A stretch of DNA of 64,000 nt from positions 317,314-381,313 of the forward strand of contig MNCI01020158.1 in assembly GCA_015680685.1 (NCBI GenBank), read 5' to 3'. A program made the position numbers and the translations under genes. Shown piece by piece: positions 10,023 through 22,297 of this stretch. Each line of letters starts with the position of its first letter. The stretch's first letter is position 1. The notes under the pieces are model-generated. The model saw only the letters and a list, made by a program, of their open reading frames with translations. It ran no database searches and was not told the origin of the DNA. This DNA comes from Gnetum montanum (lineage: Eukaryota > Streptophyta > Gnetopsida > Gnetales > Gnetaceae).

Positions 10023-12797
10023 ATGGCTCCAAAATGTGGACAATAGGAAGGTCCTACTCAAGGTGGGAAAAAATGAACTTGGAGAGGTGGAAGACAAGGT
10101 CCTACCGAATAACATGCAGAACAGGAGGAGAAATCATTTAGCATCCATCAAGATGAACCTCCTACCGGACAGTCCAGGTAGGCAGAAGGAGGAGCTACTA
10201 CAATGCCTGAACTAGGATAACAACTCACATTGCCCCAAGAATGCGTTCAGGCCATCAATGAGAAGTCCACATTCGCTATGGTGATTGTGGAGTTGAATTT
10301 TGAATCATTTGCAGAGTTTGCTCCTGAGGTCATTAGGGATCACCTGAAAGGATCCCCATTTTGGCCTATCCTCTCTGAAAGCGGTGCCTGGTACCTAGGA
10401 GAAACGTACCAATTTTGGCACAATAAGGAGCAAGGCACCATTGTGAATATTTGTGGTATGATAGTAGACTTCTCTGCACAAGCCATTTCAAAAGTGTTAA
10501 ACCTTCCGAATACGGGGCCCCATGTTGCTCGGTTATCTACCTGTGTAGACCCCAATGTGCAAAAGGATTGGTTAGAGAAGGCTTATGACAAGGATAAAGC
10601 ATTTGGTGAATTGATGAAGGAAGAGAGAGTTTATTTCAAAATTAGCACATATCACCTCTTCCCCACAAAAGTCTTAAAAACAATATCAACGTATGCGGCT
10701 AGAGGATGTGTAGTGTTGATGGGAAAGGTTAACACTAACCTACCCCATCTATATTTGATGGAGATCCTGAGGTGGTTCAAAGAATGGAAGACAAGGAAGA
10801 TGGAATTGCCTTTCCCTTGTCTCATCAGAAAGCTTTGCCGACACACTGGTATTTGGGGATACGCTAATGATGTCCTTCGAAAAGCTCAAAATGCTTCATA
10901 TGCTGAATTGCTGAAGGCACCAGCTCCAAGAAAGAGCACTGGCAAAGAGCTAAGACCAGAACAAGAAGAATAAGAAGAAGAATAGGTGGTTGGAACTAGT
11001 CAACCTCTAGCCATAGGTCCTAGTTGATAACAAGAAGTAGGGCCCAACATAGGCCAGGATCAGCTGCCACCACTACAAGACTACAGACCGTCGATGAGCC
11101 ATCTTAGGGCCATCGCTGACATGGTCAGTTGGGGAAGTCATGATGACACAAACCGCTTTTGCATCATTGATGATGCTAGGACACCTACTATTTCATTGGA
11201 TCATACAAGGGGAGAAATATCCATTCAAATAGGAGGAGGGAAAATTAGATGATCACAACAGATCTCAGGAAACACGACATCTTTCTAGGTGCAGTTAGAG
11301 ACTGGTGAAGGGGCCATTCTAGTGGTCATGCAATACTAGAATGCTACGGGAGCTGCAGATATGGTCATAGATCACATCAAAGAGTCATTCAATGTACCTG
11401 TTATGCCACTGGACGATCTTATAGGAGCACGAGATGCTTAAACTCTGGTTGGAACCTCGATGACTCCTGCGGAACATGAGGATGTGCTTGATCGATTGCT
11501 ACAAATAGGGCAAGTTCTAACATCCTTGTTTGACATCCCTTAGGATGTAATAGCAATTCAATTAGACCTTATTTCCATGAAGGGGAAACTGGTCTTAATA
11601 GAAGTAAGGGCAGAGCATCCTGAAGTTGAAGTGCAGAGACTACAAGAGCAGCTCGTGGCCTTACAAGCAGCAAAAAAGGATCCTTTGCAATTCATTCTTG
11701 TAGACCAGTTAGAAAATTTTAGAATGGAGAAACTAACAAAGTTAATTGTAGAGAATAAAAATGTGGTAGAAGAAAATGAGACGGCAACTTGGGGTGCTTC
11801 CGCAGCAAAGGCACAAACTCATGTGCATCTTAAGGCGCTCAAGGCCTTGTAATAAGAAAATAAGTAGCTTGCAACTGACAATCTTTGGTTGACCGTTGTC
11901 GAAAAGAAAAAGAATGTTCTTAATGAAAAATTTCATTAATTATGAGGAAAATTCATCTGGGTCAACCGAGACATAAGCTGTTTAGCTAGAGAAAATCAAA
12001 CCCTCTCGATGGAGGAGGTACACGCTATTTGCCAGAAGTTAGCAATGGAGATCAGCACATGGTAGAATGAGGCTAAACAACATGAGAAGCTGAAGGAGCA
12101 CTTCTGGCATCAGGTGGGGATGTACAAAAAGATCCTAGAGAAGGAGATCCATATGGCCAAGGCCCAAATCAACACTATCAGTGCTCAAAACACTGTTTGG
12201 CAGGTCATACTGGACACATATGCCTTCACCGACCAAGCGAAAGTTAAGAACCAAGACTTGTAGATTCAAGACTTGATAGAGTACATGGAGTTGGCAAACC
12301 TTAGATATGCAAACCTTGACATGTTAACAACAGGGTGCTCGAGGGTAGAGCTCAAGCAGTAGGTAGCTTCCACCCACATCAAATTCGAAGTATAATTTGC
12401 AGAGCACAAGAAGCTAGTGGAGAAACTAGATGTTGCAAATTCTAAACTTGAGGTAGTAAAATACAGCTACTAGGGAGAAAAAGATGTTGCAACTAACTTG
12501 GCTCAATGTCTAAAAGACCTTCACAAATACAAGAACAAAGCTAGAGCCTATGAAGAGGAACGACGGGTGTTCGCGGCATGGTACGTCAAAGCCAACTAGA
12601 TGTTTCCGCAACTATCCTATTCGTGGGAAGTGCTGACTTTGTAAAACATCAGAACATTAGCATGGATGCTACAAGATCCTCGGACCAAAGAGGAGAAGCT
12701 CCAAGCCATACTTCAACACCATCAAGCTTCAAATCCTGGAGCACAAGACAAAGGGAAGGCACCAATGGAGGAGCCACAACCACCAGGAACTACATGA
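10023..12797 (+). pseudogene. ORF2 of element A: extra protein with plant-transposon-type domain and long coiled-coil tail (nonsense-riddled)
   Basis: One reading frame of 925 codons, ATG at 10023 to TGA at 12795-12797. By eye it has about 25 in-frame stops but no frameshift. The open block 10230-10973 (residues 70-317) contains FWPILSESGAWYLGETYQFW and IVNICGMIVDFSAQAISKVL. From memory this resembles the putative plant transposon protein domain found in extra ORFs of some plant Ty3/gypsy elements; it has not been searched. From about residue 515 to 880 the chain is rich in Glu, Lys, Gln and Leu with heptad-like spacing (for example VEVQRLQEQLVALQAAKK), suggesting coiled coil. It ends in a short Pro-rich tail. 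It occupies the env-like position before the 3' LTR. No transmembrane segment or pol motif is seen. Function is unknown. Confidence 0.6.
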
Positions 12798-12937
12798 GTT
12801 CCACATTTTTGTAGTTGTAGCATATTTTGTGTGTTGTGTTTTCTTCCCACATTGCGGCATCATTTCATTTTTTCCAGTTAATAATCCCATACCTATCCAC
12901 TATGTAATCACTATAACTCAAGGACAATTTTTTATTC

Positions 12938-12950
12938 AGTCATGGGGGTA
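12938..12950 (+). promoter_or_regulatory. Polypurine tract of element A
   Basis: AGTCATGGGGGTA lies immediately before the LTR start TGATGGG and matches the tract of element B (CATGGAGGTA). Confidence 0.65.
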
Positions 12951-13765
12951 TGATGGGACGCGATATCACGTCCACCACGATATCGCATCCCCCGCGATAT
13001 CGCTCACGCGATATCACATACGCGATATCGCAGTCCACTACAATTTCTATAAATAAGAAGCGGCTCTCCCTTGTTTGAAAAATTAGATAATAGGCGTAGC
13101 GAAGCTCTAGTAGTTTGATCCCTCCAGAGATAGATTATTTTCTCGTGTCTGCCCGTAGTGTGGTGAATGTAATTGTATGACATCCTTTATTCGAGTGTGA
13201 CGTACTTGGACACAGACATGACCAGCAATAAAGATCGAGATGACTTCATCATTGTAGCATTCACTTTGTTATTTATTTATTTAATTAGTATTTATTGCTT
13301 TCCTCTCACCCTTATCTCCTAGTAACGCGAAATGAGTACGACTTGATTACGAGCATTTAAGTATGACTACTTGATAACCTAGTGGCGTACCCAGGATCTG
13401 TGCTTGGTAATCCCAGTGGTAGTTATGCATGAAGTCCAAGATGTGTACAGATGATCAAGGAACGGATGCTCATCACACTTAGGCTAGATTAGATTCTCTT
13501 ACCCTTTCTCCTAGCTTAGCTTAGTTAATATTATCTTCCATTGCCTTCAGGAGTAGCATTAGATTAGGAACACATCATACACCTCACGCTGGACTAAACC
13601 ATACGTGAAAAATATAATATTAGTCTAGGTGGGAAGATAGTGAACTATGACCTAAGGCTAACTATCTAGGTGCCACAACTAGTCTGTCTGTGGAGTTCGA
13701 CTGGATCGTGGGTGAAAACGCTCGTATTCATATGGTTGAGTGTAGGGGTATCTCGCCACTCATCA
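12951..13765 (+). repeat. Element A 3' LTR
   Basis: 815 bp, starting TGATGGGACG and ending CGCCACTCATCA. U3 has five GATATC cores in about 70 bp (12961-13032). TATAAATA is at 13048-13055 and a polyadenylation-type AATAAAG at 13227-13233. The sequence from there to the end matches the reverse complement of the element B LTRs, so A and B are sister families. The 5' LTR is off-window, so a solo-LTR reading is possible in principle, but the polypurine tract and linked ORF2 favour a 3' LTR. Confidence 0.8.
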
Positions 13766-14899
13766 ATTATCAAATCTTGAAAAGAGAGAATAACTAGCCT
13801 TTAGTGCTACTTGTTGATAGGTTAACTTAGAAGTGACATATAAATGAGTTATAATAAAAACAAATTGCATAAATAAAAACAACTAAAAATGCACAGAAAA
13901 AGAGTGTGAACTCATCGATGTATGTGGTAAAGAATACCATTTCAAATTCCACATAAATGAAAATCATGATTGAGACTATAATTATGGTATATCCTTAGAT
14001 GCTATACATTCCACATAGAATGAACTATCTTACTATCCCAAAGGACTCCTAAGAATCTCATAAGGTAAAGAACAAATTGTGATGCTCCTACAAGATACAC
14101 TCACATATCCCTTAGGGTAGATGCAAAAAGCGAAATACTTGAATCCCTTTGGGTTGTAATCTAGATATCCCAATAGAGAGGATAAATGCTCTAAAGAGCT
14201 TCAAGGGTTAGAATAAGGATGTGAGTGTAGAATGGATGATTCTTCAAATTAGATCTACATAATTTATGCTCATACTAGGGCAATAAGATGAATGAAACAA
14301 CAAGCCCTAGATCTATATCCAAATACACATGATACAAAAATGAGAAGGTCATTAATATAAAAAACATGCACTAATGAATGATGTAATCAATCAAAACCCT
14401 AGGAAAAGTAGTAATGATATTGTAGCTTCCAACAAATTAATTGAATTTTTAAACCTTTAGTCAATTGCAAATCCTTACTTAATCCAAAGTGATGTAGCTA
14501 ATGATTACTATGAATTACTTGAAGGATCAAAATTTGGGTGCATTTCTTTATAATCCTTGTGCCCATGAAAGTTCTTGCAAAGAATCAAAGTTTAAAAAAT
14601 GGTTAGAAAGAGCTTTTTTATTTCCTCCAATAGCTATTCAAAGTATCCCATTCAAGGCTTGGACATTTATATTAACAATGCTAAGGTTTGGATGAAACAT
14701 TTGGAACTTGTTGGAACATTCATCCAGATATTTGGATTAATTCTAGTAGGAGGTTCACCCTCAAGCATGGGACATCTTAGTTGAGTTCTGGTACATATGA
14801 ATTAGATGGAAGTTAAACTTTGAATAGCATCTACTCTCTATGATATCCACCATAAAGTTTGGATGTCTATGCTACATTTGGAATTGACAAAAGATGATG
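13766..14899. other. AT-rich stretch without a recognised gene
   Basis: No LTR end, coding domain or RNA gene could be recognised on either strand. The lower part may be the 3' tail of the LINE that starts just to the right. The ORFs at 14501-14695 and 14599-14784 show no family resemblance. Confidence 0.4.
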
Positions 14900-17124
14900 T
14901 TAGCTTAGTTGATTCTTGCCTTCATGCACCCTAGTATCCCTAAATTAGGTTTATTGATTTTTTCTTTGTCTTGGTGTTCTATAACTTGGTCAATACCTAA
15001 AATATAAACTTAGCTAAGTACATATCTTTATTCCTTAGTTTTTAGACCACCAAAACATGAAATAGATTAACAATATCTTCCAATAAATGTTCTTGATTAA
15101 CTCCAAAATTTAACACATGAATTTTATCTAAATTAATACATAAAATAGAGGCATTTAAAGACTTCAAAAGTGCTACATGTAATTTTGCTAAAAATTATGA
15201 AATTCCATTAAAAAAAAGTCATTAACAAACTAAGTATGCATGAAAGAGTTGTAATTAAAAGCTAGTACGATGTATTTTATAATATTGTCATTTTTAAAAG
15301 ATTTTAAAAGTAGAATCTCAAACATTCCATGGATAAAAGAAAAAGAAAGAGAAAATTAGGATTAACTTATTATAATCCATTTGAAGATGAAAAATTCCCA
15401 AAGTGATGACCATTAATGAAAATAAAAAAATTTAAATTGTTAGTAGCAACCCTTAAGCATTTCTATCCAATGATTTGAAAAAAAAAATTTTATAACACAA
15501 CTTTCATATGGATCAAATTGATTATATCATATAATTTTGAAATATCAAGCTCTAAGGCAATGCTAGGATTCTTTTTTAAATAAGTTGAATTAGAAATATC
15601 TTGCACCAAAGGCACTTGATCTAAGATGTATTTTCCTTCTATAAAACCTTCTTATTCTTTAGTAACTAAATGAGGCATCACCTTTTGTAAATGAATTATT
15701 AGAAATTTTGAACAAGTTTTATAGAAAGTACATAAGCTAGCTAATCATCTTTAATATTAACTACATTCTTTTTCTTTGGCTGAAAAAATAATCTAAGTAA
15801 CATTCCATTCTGATTTGATCCTCCATTCAATAATATTTCTCTAAATAATCTTCCAAAAATGTTTATATAAGCTTAATGAAAAACCATTCATACTTGGAGC
15901 TTTACAAGAATCTATTGAAAAAATAACTAGTTAAATTTCCTCTATGGTACAGGGTTGGTTTAACAATAGTATATCCTCCTATGATACACAATGATTAATG
16001 CTCTATATAATTTCTCTCATATGCTGCTTTGTTGAAACATGATTTGGGTTAAAAGTTTTTCATAAAATCGAATAGCAATTTTTGTAATACCATCCACTTC
16101 ATGTACTAAGTCTCCATTGCTATTTCATAAGGCTATAATGTAATTCCTCATATGTTGTAGCGAAGAATGCATATGAAAAATCTAGAACCCTCATCCCAAA
16201 GAGCAAGCTAGTTTATCTTTTATCTTTGCCTTTAGAGTTATCTTTCCTAATGCTGAATGTCATAATATTCTTGAAGATTATTAAAGTCTATTTTAAACCT
16301 TCCTCTTAGAAATGTATTTGGACTTTTTGAATATTTTGTAAATACTCATGGTTTTTTTGCTTCTAACGTGAGTAATTAAGTTGCTTTTAAATAAGAATTA
16401 CAAGTCTCAACCTTCAAAATTTCTACAAAACCTTATATTGATGAGTACATTGCACAATAACTTGCCATTTTTTTTCTAAAATATTATACATATTTGAAAA
16501 GTTATTCTAGTAATACTTTTGTCTAAAAAAGGCTTAGATCATTGTAATTATTCTATTTAGAGAAGTAGAGGCTAATGATCCTAAGAGGCCACAGTTAGTC
16601 TTTTTGCTTTTACACATGAAAAGAAGTCAAGCCAAGAATTTGTCACCATAATGCAATCTAACTTGCTATTGATATAGTTTTTCCTATCTCAAGTAGTGTT
16701 TAAAATGTTATAAAATTAGTTGTGTAAGCCAAGGAGGTTAGTCATGTTATCAGCAAGTTACATCAGTTAGTTAGGGAATAGTTGGCATTTAGTTGGCAAG
16801 CTTTAAATAAAAATTTTGTTAATATTTTTTTATTTCAGTATAAAAATAATAATAAAGTATTTATTTCACAATTTTGTATTATTACTTAATAATTTAAAAT
16901 TTAATGCTATTATTTTTCTTATTTTATATTATTCTATGAATAGTTAATATATATTAAAAAAAATTAAAAATAATGGGTTAACTCATATTAAGTTGGCCTA
17001 AAACTTAGATGGCTACTAGTCACCTTGGTGGTTACTAATCAATGCCTTTTTAAAAATTGGCCTCAAATTTATCCAAGTGTACTCATCTTATAACACTGGG
17101 AGATTCAGAATATCCAAGATATAA
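14900..17124 (-). mobile_element. LINE-1 (L1 type), 3' half: end of endonuclease and reverse transcriptase, decayed
   Basis: Read on the - strand. 16680-16560 encodes SKLDCIMVTNSWLDFF and a DH-PLLL motif, the end of an AP-type endonuclease. Around 15960-15900 there is a degenerate KAPGPDGF-like motif (KAPSMNGFSL). 15780-15640 has PKKKNVVNIKDD, and 15590-15540 has ALELDISKLYD, RT motifs A and neighbours. 15242-15211 has FANDFFLM, the FADD catalytic box with D changed to N. Stops and shifts occur throughout. The 5' half lies at 34905-35874 beyond element C. The 3' limit is uncertain. Confidence 0.65.
16708..17093. mobile_element. Probable MITE inserted in LINE-1
   Basis: A 386-bp, very AT-rich segment with imperfect 13-bp terminal inverted repeats: TTATAAAATTAGT at 16708-16720 and ACTCATCTTATAA at 17081-17093 (11 of 13 pair). 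It interrupts the LINE endonuclease: a segment ending NLP is to the right, and DRKNYINSKLD resumes to the left. No clear target duplication was found, so the superfamily is open. An alternative is diverged LINE sequence. Confidence 0.4.
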
Positions 17125-17129
17125 ATTAC

Positions 17130-18007
17130 TGATGAATGGTAGGTACCCCCTACATGCAACCATACGAATCACAAGCATTCACACACAATGCGATTGAATT
17201 CCATGGATTGCACTAGTTGTGGTCTCTAGATCATTAAGCATGGAACACAAGATGTTATTTGCCCACTTTGACTAGTGGTAGCTTTGTCACATATGGTTTA
17301 GTCCAAGCTGAGGCATATGATGGTTGATGTTATTTTGGCTTTATGCTACTCCTAACGATAATAGAGGAATTATTTAATCTAATTAACAATGAAAAGTAAA
17401 GTCTAAACTAGCCTACAGGTGATGAGTGCCTGTTCCAACTTACCATACACATCTTAAATCCATGTATCCACTACTAAGATTATTAAGATTTATGCTATAG
17501 GAAAAACAAAGTAATAGCGTTTTCAGGATTACTAAGCGAATACATGTTTATCTTGAAACTAGTCACACTCATTCTGTCGATTGATTAACTTGCATGAAAT
17601 GTAGATATCAACTAAGTAAATGAAACACAAATATTAACTAAGTAAATGTAAAGTAAAATTGGCTGGAAAGAAAATCTAATCTAAGTCAAAGTGTTGTAAT
17701 GAATAAGAATCAATCTCGATCTTATTGTCATTCATGGAATGTATCTAGGTACATTGCCACTTCAATAAGACACCATACAACTAATTTAGATCCACACTAC
17801 GGGCACTCACTAATTGTTCTCTAAGACTATAGAATAAAACTACAAGAGTTTGGCTACTCTATTAACAAAAGAATGGAATGAATTGTGCACCTAAGTGTTG
17901 TATTTGTAGGCAGGCATGCATCCCATGATATTTGATATTTGATATTGAAACTTGTGCTCTAATATTGGATACCCAATATCTTAGCCTATGAAAAACATGA
18001 TTTATCA
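17130..18007 (-). repeat. Element C 3' LTR
   Basis: 878 bp. On the - strand it begins TGATAAATCATG and ends CCATTCATCA. U3 contains GATATT or GATATC cores (about 17932-17985). The expected TATA box has decayed to TATTTGTA on the + strand near 17898, whereas the 5' LTR copy still has TATTTATA. It aligns with 33024-34899 apart from the solo LTR. Confidence 0.8.
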
Positions 18008-18018
18008 TACCCCCAAAA
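18008..18018 (-). promoter_or_regulatory. Polypurine tract of element C
   Basis: On the - strand it reads TTTTGGGGGTA, next to the 3' LTR, as in A, B and E. Confidence 0.65.
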
Positions 18019-20234
18019 CCAAATGAAAACTCATCCTCAAGTGAATAAAAGAAGGAACAAGTTCTTTACAAAATATTGGGAAGGTATGGGATTATTGACA
18101 AACTCTAACCACTAACTGACTCTAAGTGTTGCATCATAAAATTTTATTCAAGTGGATACAAAAAAAATGACAAAGTGAAAAGGCAAACTGGATAGACATT
18201 GAAGATTCCAACATTTTTAGAGGTCTTCAAAAAGCCATTAAAGATGATTCTTCTTATTGCCTTTAGCGATGGCAGACTTCCAACCTTGATTGTTATGTTG
18301 ATGCTTCTCTGGTTATGCAGAAAATTCTTGAAGAATAGACTAAAATTTCTTCTCACCATCCCATGGATCATGAAATCATGTGATGTTTGAGCTATTATCC
18401 TATATGTGCTACTATTTGTCCGTGGGCATATCCTTGATTGTCCCTCTCTTGGCTTTGTTTTTGTGCTTGGCAAAAGGTTGTCATTCATAGGTATCTCTTT
18501 TAGCATCACCCTGAAGTCACCAAAGAATCAATATTAGTTTTGGTAAATTTTCCTTAATAATTAACCCTTTTTGAATCCCTTAGTTTGCATTTAAGCAGAA
18601 AGTGATGACAATGTACTATGCCCAAGGCTATGAGGTAACTAAAATCATCAAGCTATTCACCTTATATTTGTCAATTACTATTATTTACCATAATGTTCAA
18701 AAATAGTATGTTGGAAAAAATTCAAAAATTTCAAAGTGGGCATCCTTAGCCCCCATAACTAATAAGTGTCTCTATAGAAGCACACAATTTTTGAACAATT
18801 AAAACCAAAGGTTCAATGTAGAAGATGATCAAGAGTTTTTTTTAAAGTTGAAGGATATTGAGATAGAGAAATAGAAAAAATTAATTAAAATTGATGAGAA
18901 GTAATCCCAAAAGCATGAATAAATTTAGAGAAACAATCATTGATATTTTGGAAGATGTGAAGGATAGTTCAAAGCCATGATCAACAAAAGTTATGCAAGT
19001 GGGTCCTCCCCAAAGTAGGCTCCTACCATAATGCCGTTGCATGATCACTTCTAGAGATGTTTGTGGAAACTTTAGAAGTTAAATATGGATCATGTCTTTG
19101 TTCCAAACAACACACAACTAACTTGGTTGGGATGTTGCACTATACTACAAAAAACCAAAAGGATCATAATTGTATGCAGTAGTGAGGTGAATAATGGGAT
19201 GATTGCAGAGATAAGAATGTGAGGTACTTAACCATGTCCGTAATAGGTTCTTGTGTCAAATGTGTTTAAAATGATCATCATACCTATCCATACAAGTTTA
19301 GACCAAGTCCATACCATTAACAATGACCTTGCATTAATGTGTTCCTTCCTACTGACCACCATTTATTCACAACCATCATAAAGAATGATCATCACTCCAA
19401 AATGAGAAGAAAAGAGAAGAAAGAAGGAAGGTCCTAAGTTAGAGAGATGCCTTTAGGCATGGGTAACATGTCTTTCCAGCCCTATAACTAGTGCTTGTAG
19501 CCCATTATATTATCTAAGGGGCGTGATTTGAATTATCGATGTTTTTTTTTGGATTTTATATTTTTGTAATTTTGGATGGGAACCACACCATGCAAAGACT
19601 TTTAGCTTCATGTTATTGGTTGATAGTGGAGTGATGATACATTACATGAGAAGTCATAAACCACATGAAGGAAGTAAAGAAGAAAACCCAACAAATCTCC
19701 TTGAGGTCACACCTTGCCATTCCCACTTGGCTGTCCCCTCTTTCTTCAAGATACAATGGTCATTGATGAATTTTAGTTTCATGAAAGAAGAATCAAATTG
19801 ATTTCATGACAAAAGACCTTTTATTTAGAGAACTGGTAGGATGGATGAGGTGGTCTCAGTGCTTCACATAATTACTTACCCAATTATCTTAATAGCATAG
19901 CATAAAAATCCAACACATAGTGTTGACTTCTACATCATGTCTTGGAAATATTATGAACAAAAACATAAAAGGCATTCATATAGCAAAAAGAAAATGACTC
20001 AAGAAAAGAGAAAATTATAAAGAAAAATGAAAAATAATAAGAAATGGAAAACATATTAAGAACTAGAAAATATCAAAAGAAATAGGAAAATGATAAAAAA
20101 TTATAAAGTAAAAAATGTGAAAAACACATATTAGTTCTTGATTTAGGATGGGGCATCTCCTCCATGACTAAGCTCTTAAACATGAGAAGAATTAATAAGT
20201 GGTTTGGCCAGTTCCATGCATATTTGAAATAGTT
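18019..20234 (-). other. 3' noncoding module of element C
   Basis: No gene recognised. It shares ordered blocks with B and E: AAAATATTGGGAAGGTATGG (near 18070), GTGGGTCCTCCCCAAAG (near 18998), ACTAGTGCTTGTAGCCCA (near 19488) and AACCACACCATGCAAAGACT (near 19581). The 18144-18509 ORF is not conserved in B or E and is probably spurious. Confidence 0.5.
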
Positions 20235-22292
20235 TTATATTCTCATTTCCAAGCCACTAGGTGCTTTTGGTTTAGTGGCTACTACATAGACAAGTTTTTG
20301 CTCACACACTTGTGTCTGAACTTTATGGTTAGTTGGTATAGGGGTTAAGTTAATATTTTGAACTTCCAGCCCATAACTACACCCTTTAGCATTATTAGTG
20401 ATGCATGAAGATTTTTTTTCCTCCATAGTCATAGGTTTATTATTTATGTCTTGTGTTGGAGTGGTGATGGCTGTTGGTTTTTGCCTATGATCAAGAGACA
20501 TTGTTCTAGAGAGGAAGGGTGTTGCACTAGATTGGCCTTGTGTAGGTTTTGATGTGCCAATAGGTCTACAAGTTTTGTGCTCATGCATGGAAACTATCCT
20601 AAAGAATGGATGTTTTTGAGGTTGTGGTTAAGATCTACTAGCATTATCAATTCCATGTATGTTCACAGCAGAAGTGGCATTCTTTCATTGATGTTGTGAT
20701 GCCAAACATTCTTGTGTTGTTGGTGATGAAATGTGATGGAGGGAAGTATGAGAATATTGAGGATATAATGAAGGGTGAGAGGTGTGAGGTGGTGATCCCA
20801 TAGAAAATGTTGTGAGTTGATGATATTTGGGAGAGTAGTAGTAGTGATGTGAGGTAGATGAAGTAGAACCAGTTGGGGAAACATCTTGTTGAATATAATA
20901 TCCATGCAAGCTTGGTTGAAAGTAAGGGTAGTGCTAGTTTGATGATGGCCTCCCCCATGATTGTGGGTTTTACCATTGTAGTTGATAGTAGTTTTAAGGC
21001 TGATACAAAATCCTGTTAGGATAGTATGGTTGGTTGTAGGATGTCTATAATTATCTTGTGAGTAAGGTAATTTCCTAGGCATTTGCTTTTGTACAAACTT
21101 GGGATTCAAAGAAAAATCCCAATACTCATGTAGATGTAACATGACTGGGCAATAGCCCTTTGGATAGTCATATAGGCAAATGTCACATCCATCATCCTAT
21201 TCTATGGTTGATTCTATAGCCTCTTCTTCTACGACTATTTGCCTTTTTGTCAATAAGTGTTCCTAGCTATTTTTTTGTTCTTTTTCCTCTTATTATTTGA
21301 TCACTTGATTTCTATTGTATTACTCTATTCTCTATGGTTTTCATGTAAGTTGTAACATTTTCATTCATCAACTCTCACATCTTATCTATCCTTGCTTCAA
21401 GCTCATTGATAGACTTTTGTATTAGTAAGGCTTGTTGTGAAATCACCTCATTTCTACCTCTTTTTTCTCATCATAGATATAGACCTTTTTCTTTTGAAGA
21501 GTTTATTCCTAGTTATATTCCTCTGCATTCTCTCATTTACATAGCTCTCCTTCTTCTTTTGCCATCCATTCGATTAGCCTTTGTATCTAATGGTCTTTCA
21601 TTTTGTATAATTAACCTTGGGCATAAATCTCAAAGGTCTCCCTGTTTGATTATGAAGCCCATCTATAATGTGAAAAAGTTGTTCTTTTGAGAGAAATCAT
21701 GGCACAAACATCTATGTAGTAGAGAATAGTATCTATCCTAGGCTACATCTAAGGATTCATGTTTTTCTTGCTTCCATCCTTGGATTTGTTTTCTTAGGTT
21801 GGACACTCTTGCATAGGTTTGGTATTTTTTTGTTGAAGAGCTCTAGCATTGTGGACCACCTTGGATTTATTTTCTTAGGTGGATTGAATTCAGTTCCAAT
21901 GATCTATACCAACTTTCAACTTCATCCATTAGTATCCTAGGAAAGAGCTTAAGCTTTTTCCACTTATGTTTAATGTTTTACAAGGCATAGGCATCATGGA
22001 AGGCTTGTAAGTGATGTTGTGGATAAGAATTATAGCCTCCCCTAAATTTAGGTATGTTGTACATATCAAGATGTTTGATGTAACTATTCCTTTAATGCCT
22101 TTGGGGTATTTGAACTGCCTCCCTAATTTGTGTGAAGCCTCTAGTAGCCAACAAGGGCTCATCTATACTAGTCATGTCATGGTGATAATCTATATTTCTA
22201 TTCATCTAATTGTGATGATCTTGTTTATGCTCATTTTGATATCTTTGATTTTGCCCTTGGCTTCAATTTCTTATTTTATCTTAACCTCATAG
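20235..22292 (-). pseudogene. gag: Gag of element C, C-terminal and central part (decayed)
   Basis: Read from high to low coordinates. About 22160-21960 encodes a gag N-terminal segment. About 21800-21660 has a capsid segment that aligns with NLRKQIQGWKQ of element B. 21142-20663 has LHLHEYWDFSLNPKF and HNHGGGHHQT, the post-knuckle Pro/His region also seen in A, B and E. 20588-20235 is a Thr/Pro-rich linker. The gene is cut at 22292 by element D and resumes at 32530. No DSG protease motif follows, unlike B, so protease appears lost along with pol. Confidence 0.6.
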
Positions 22293-22297
22293 TAAAG

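Larger units (their letters stand above)
1..13765 (+). mobile_element. Element A: Athila-like LTR retrotransposon, 3' part, interrupted by element B
   Basis: This is the 3' portion of a + strand Ty3/gypsy element whose 5' end lies left of the window. In order it has a gag C-terminus (1-870), a noncoding module with a box shared by the other elements (about 1880-1975), a U3-like internal promoter (9467-9567), a long extra reading frame (10023-12797), a polypurine tract and a 3' LTR (12951-13765). Removing element B and one copy of its CTTAC target duplication joins 2021 to 9214, and the joined sequence still resembles the 3' noncoding modules of B and C, so both flanks belong to one element. 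No protease, RT, RNase H or integrase is visible, so this copy looks non-autonomous. The five bases after the LTR are ATTAT; the matching duplication is outside the window. Confidence 0.75.

Noticed and set aside
10230-10973. The 247-codon open block as a host gene
   Set aside because: It is in frame with a 925-codon decayed ORF ending just before a polypurine tract and LTR, so it belongs to element A.
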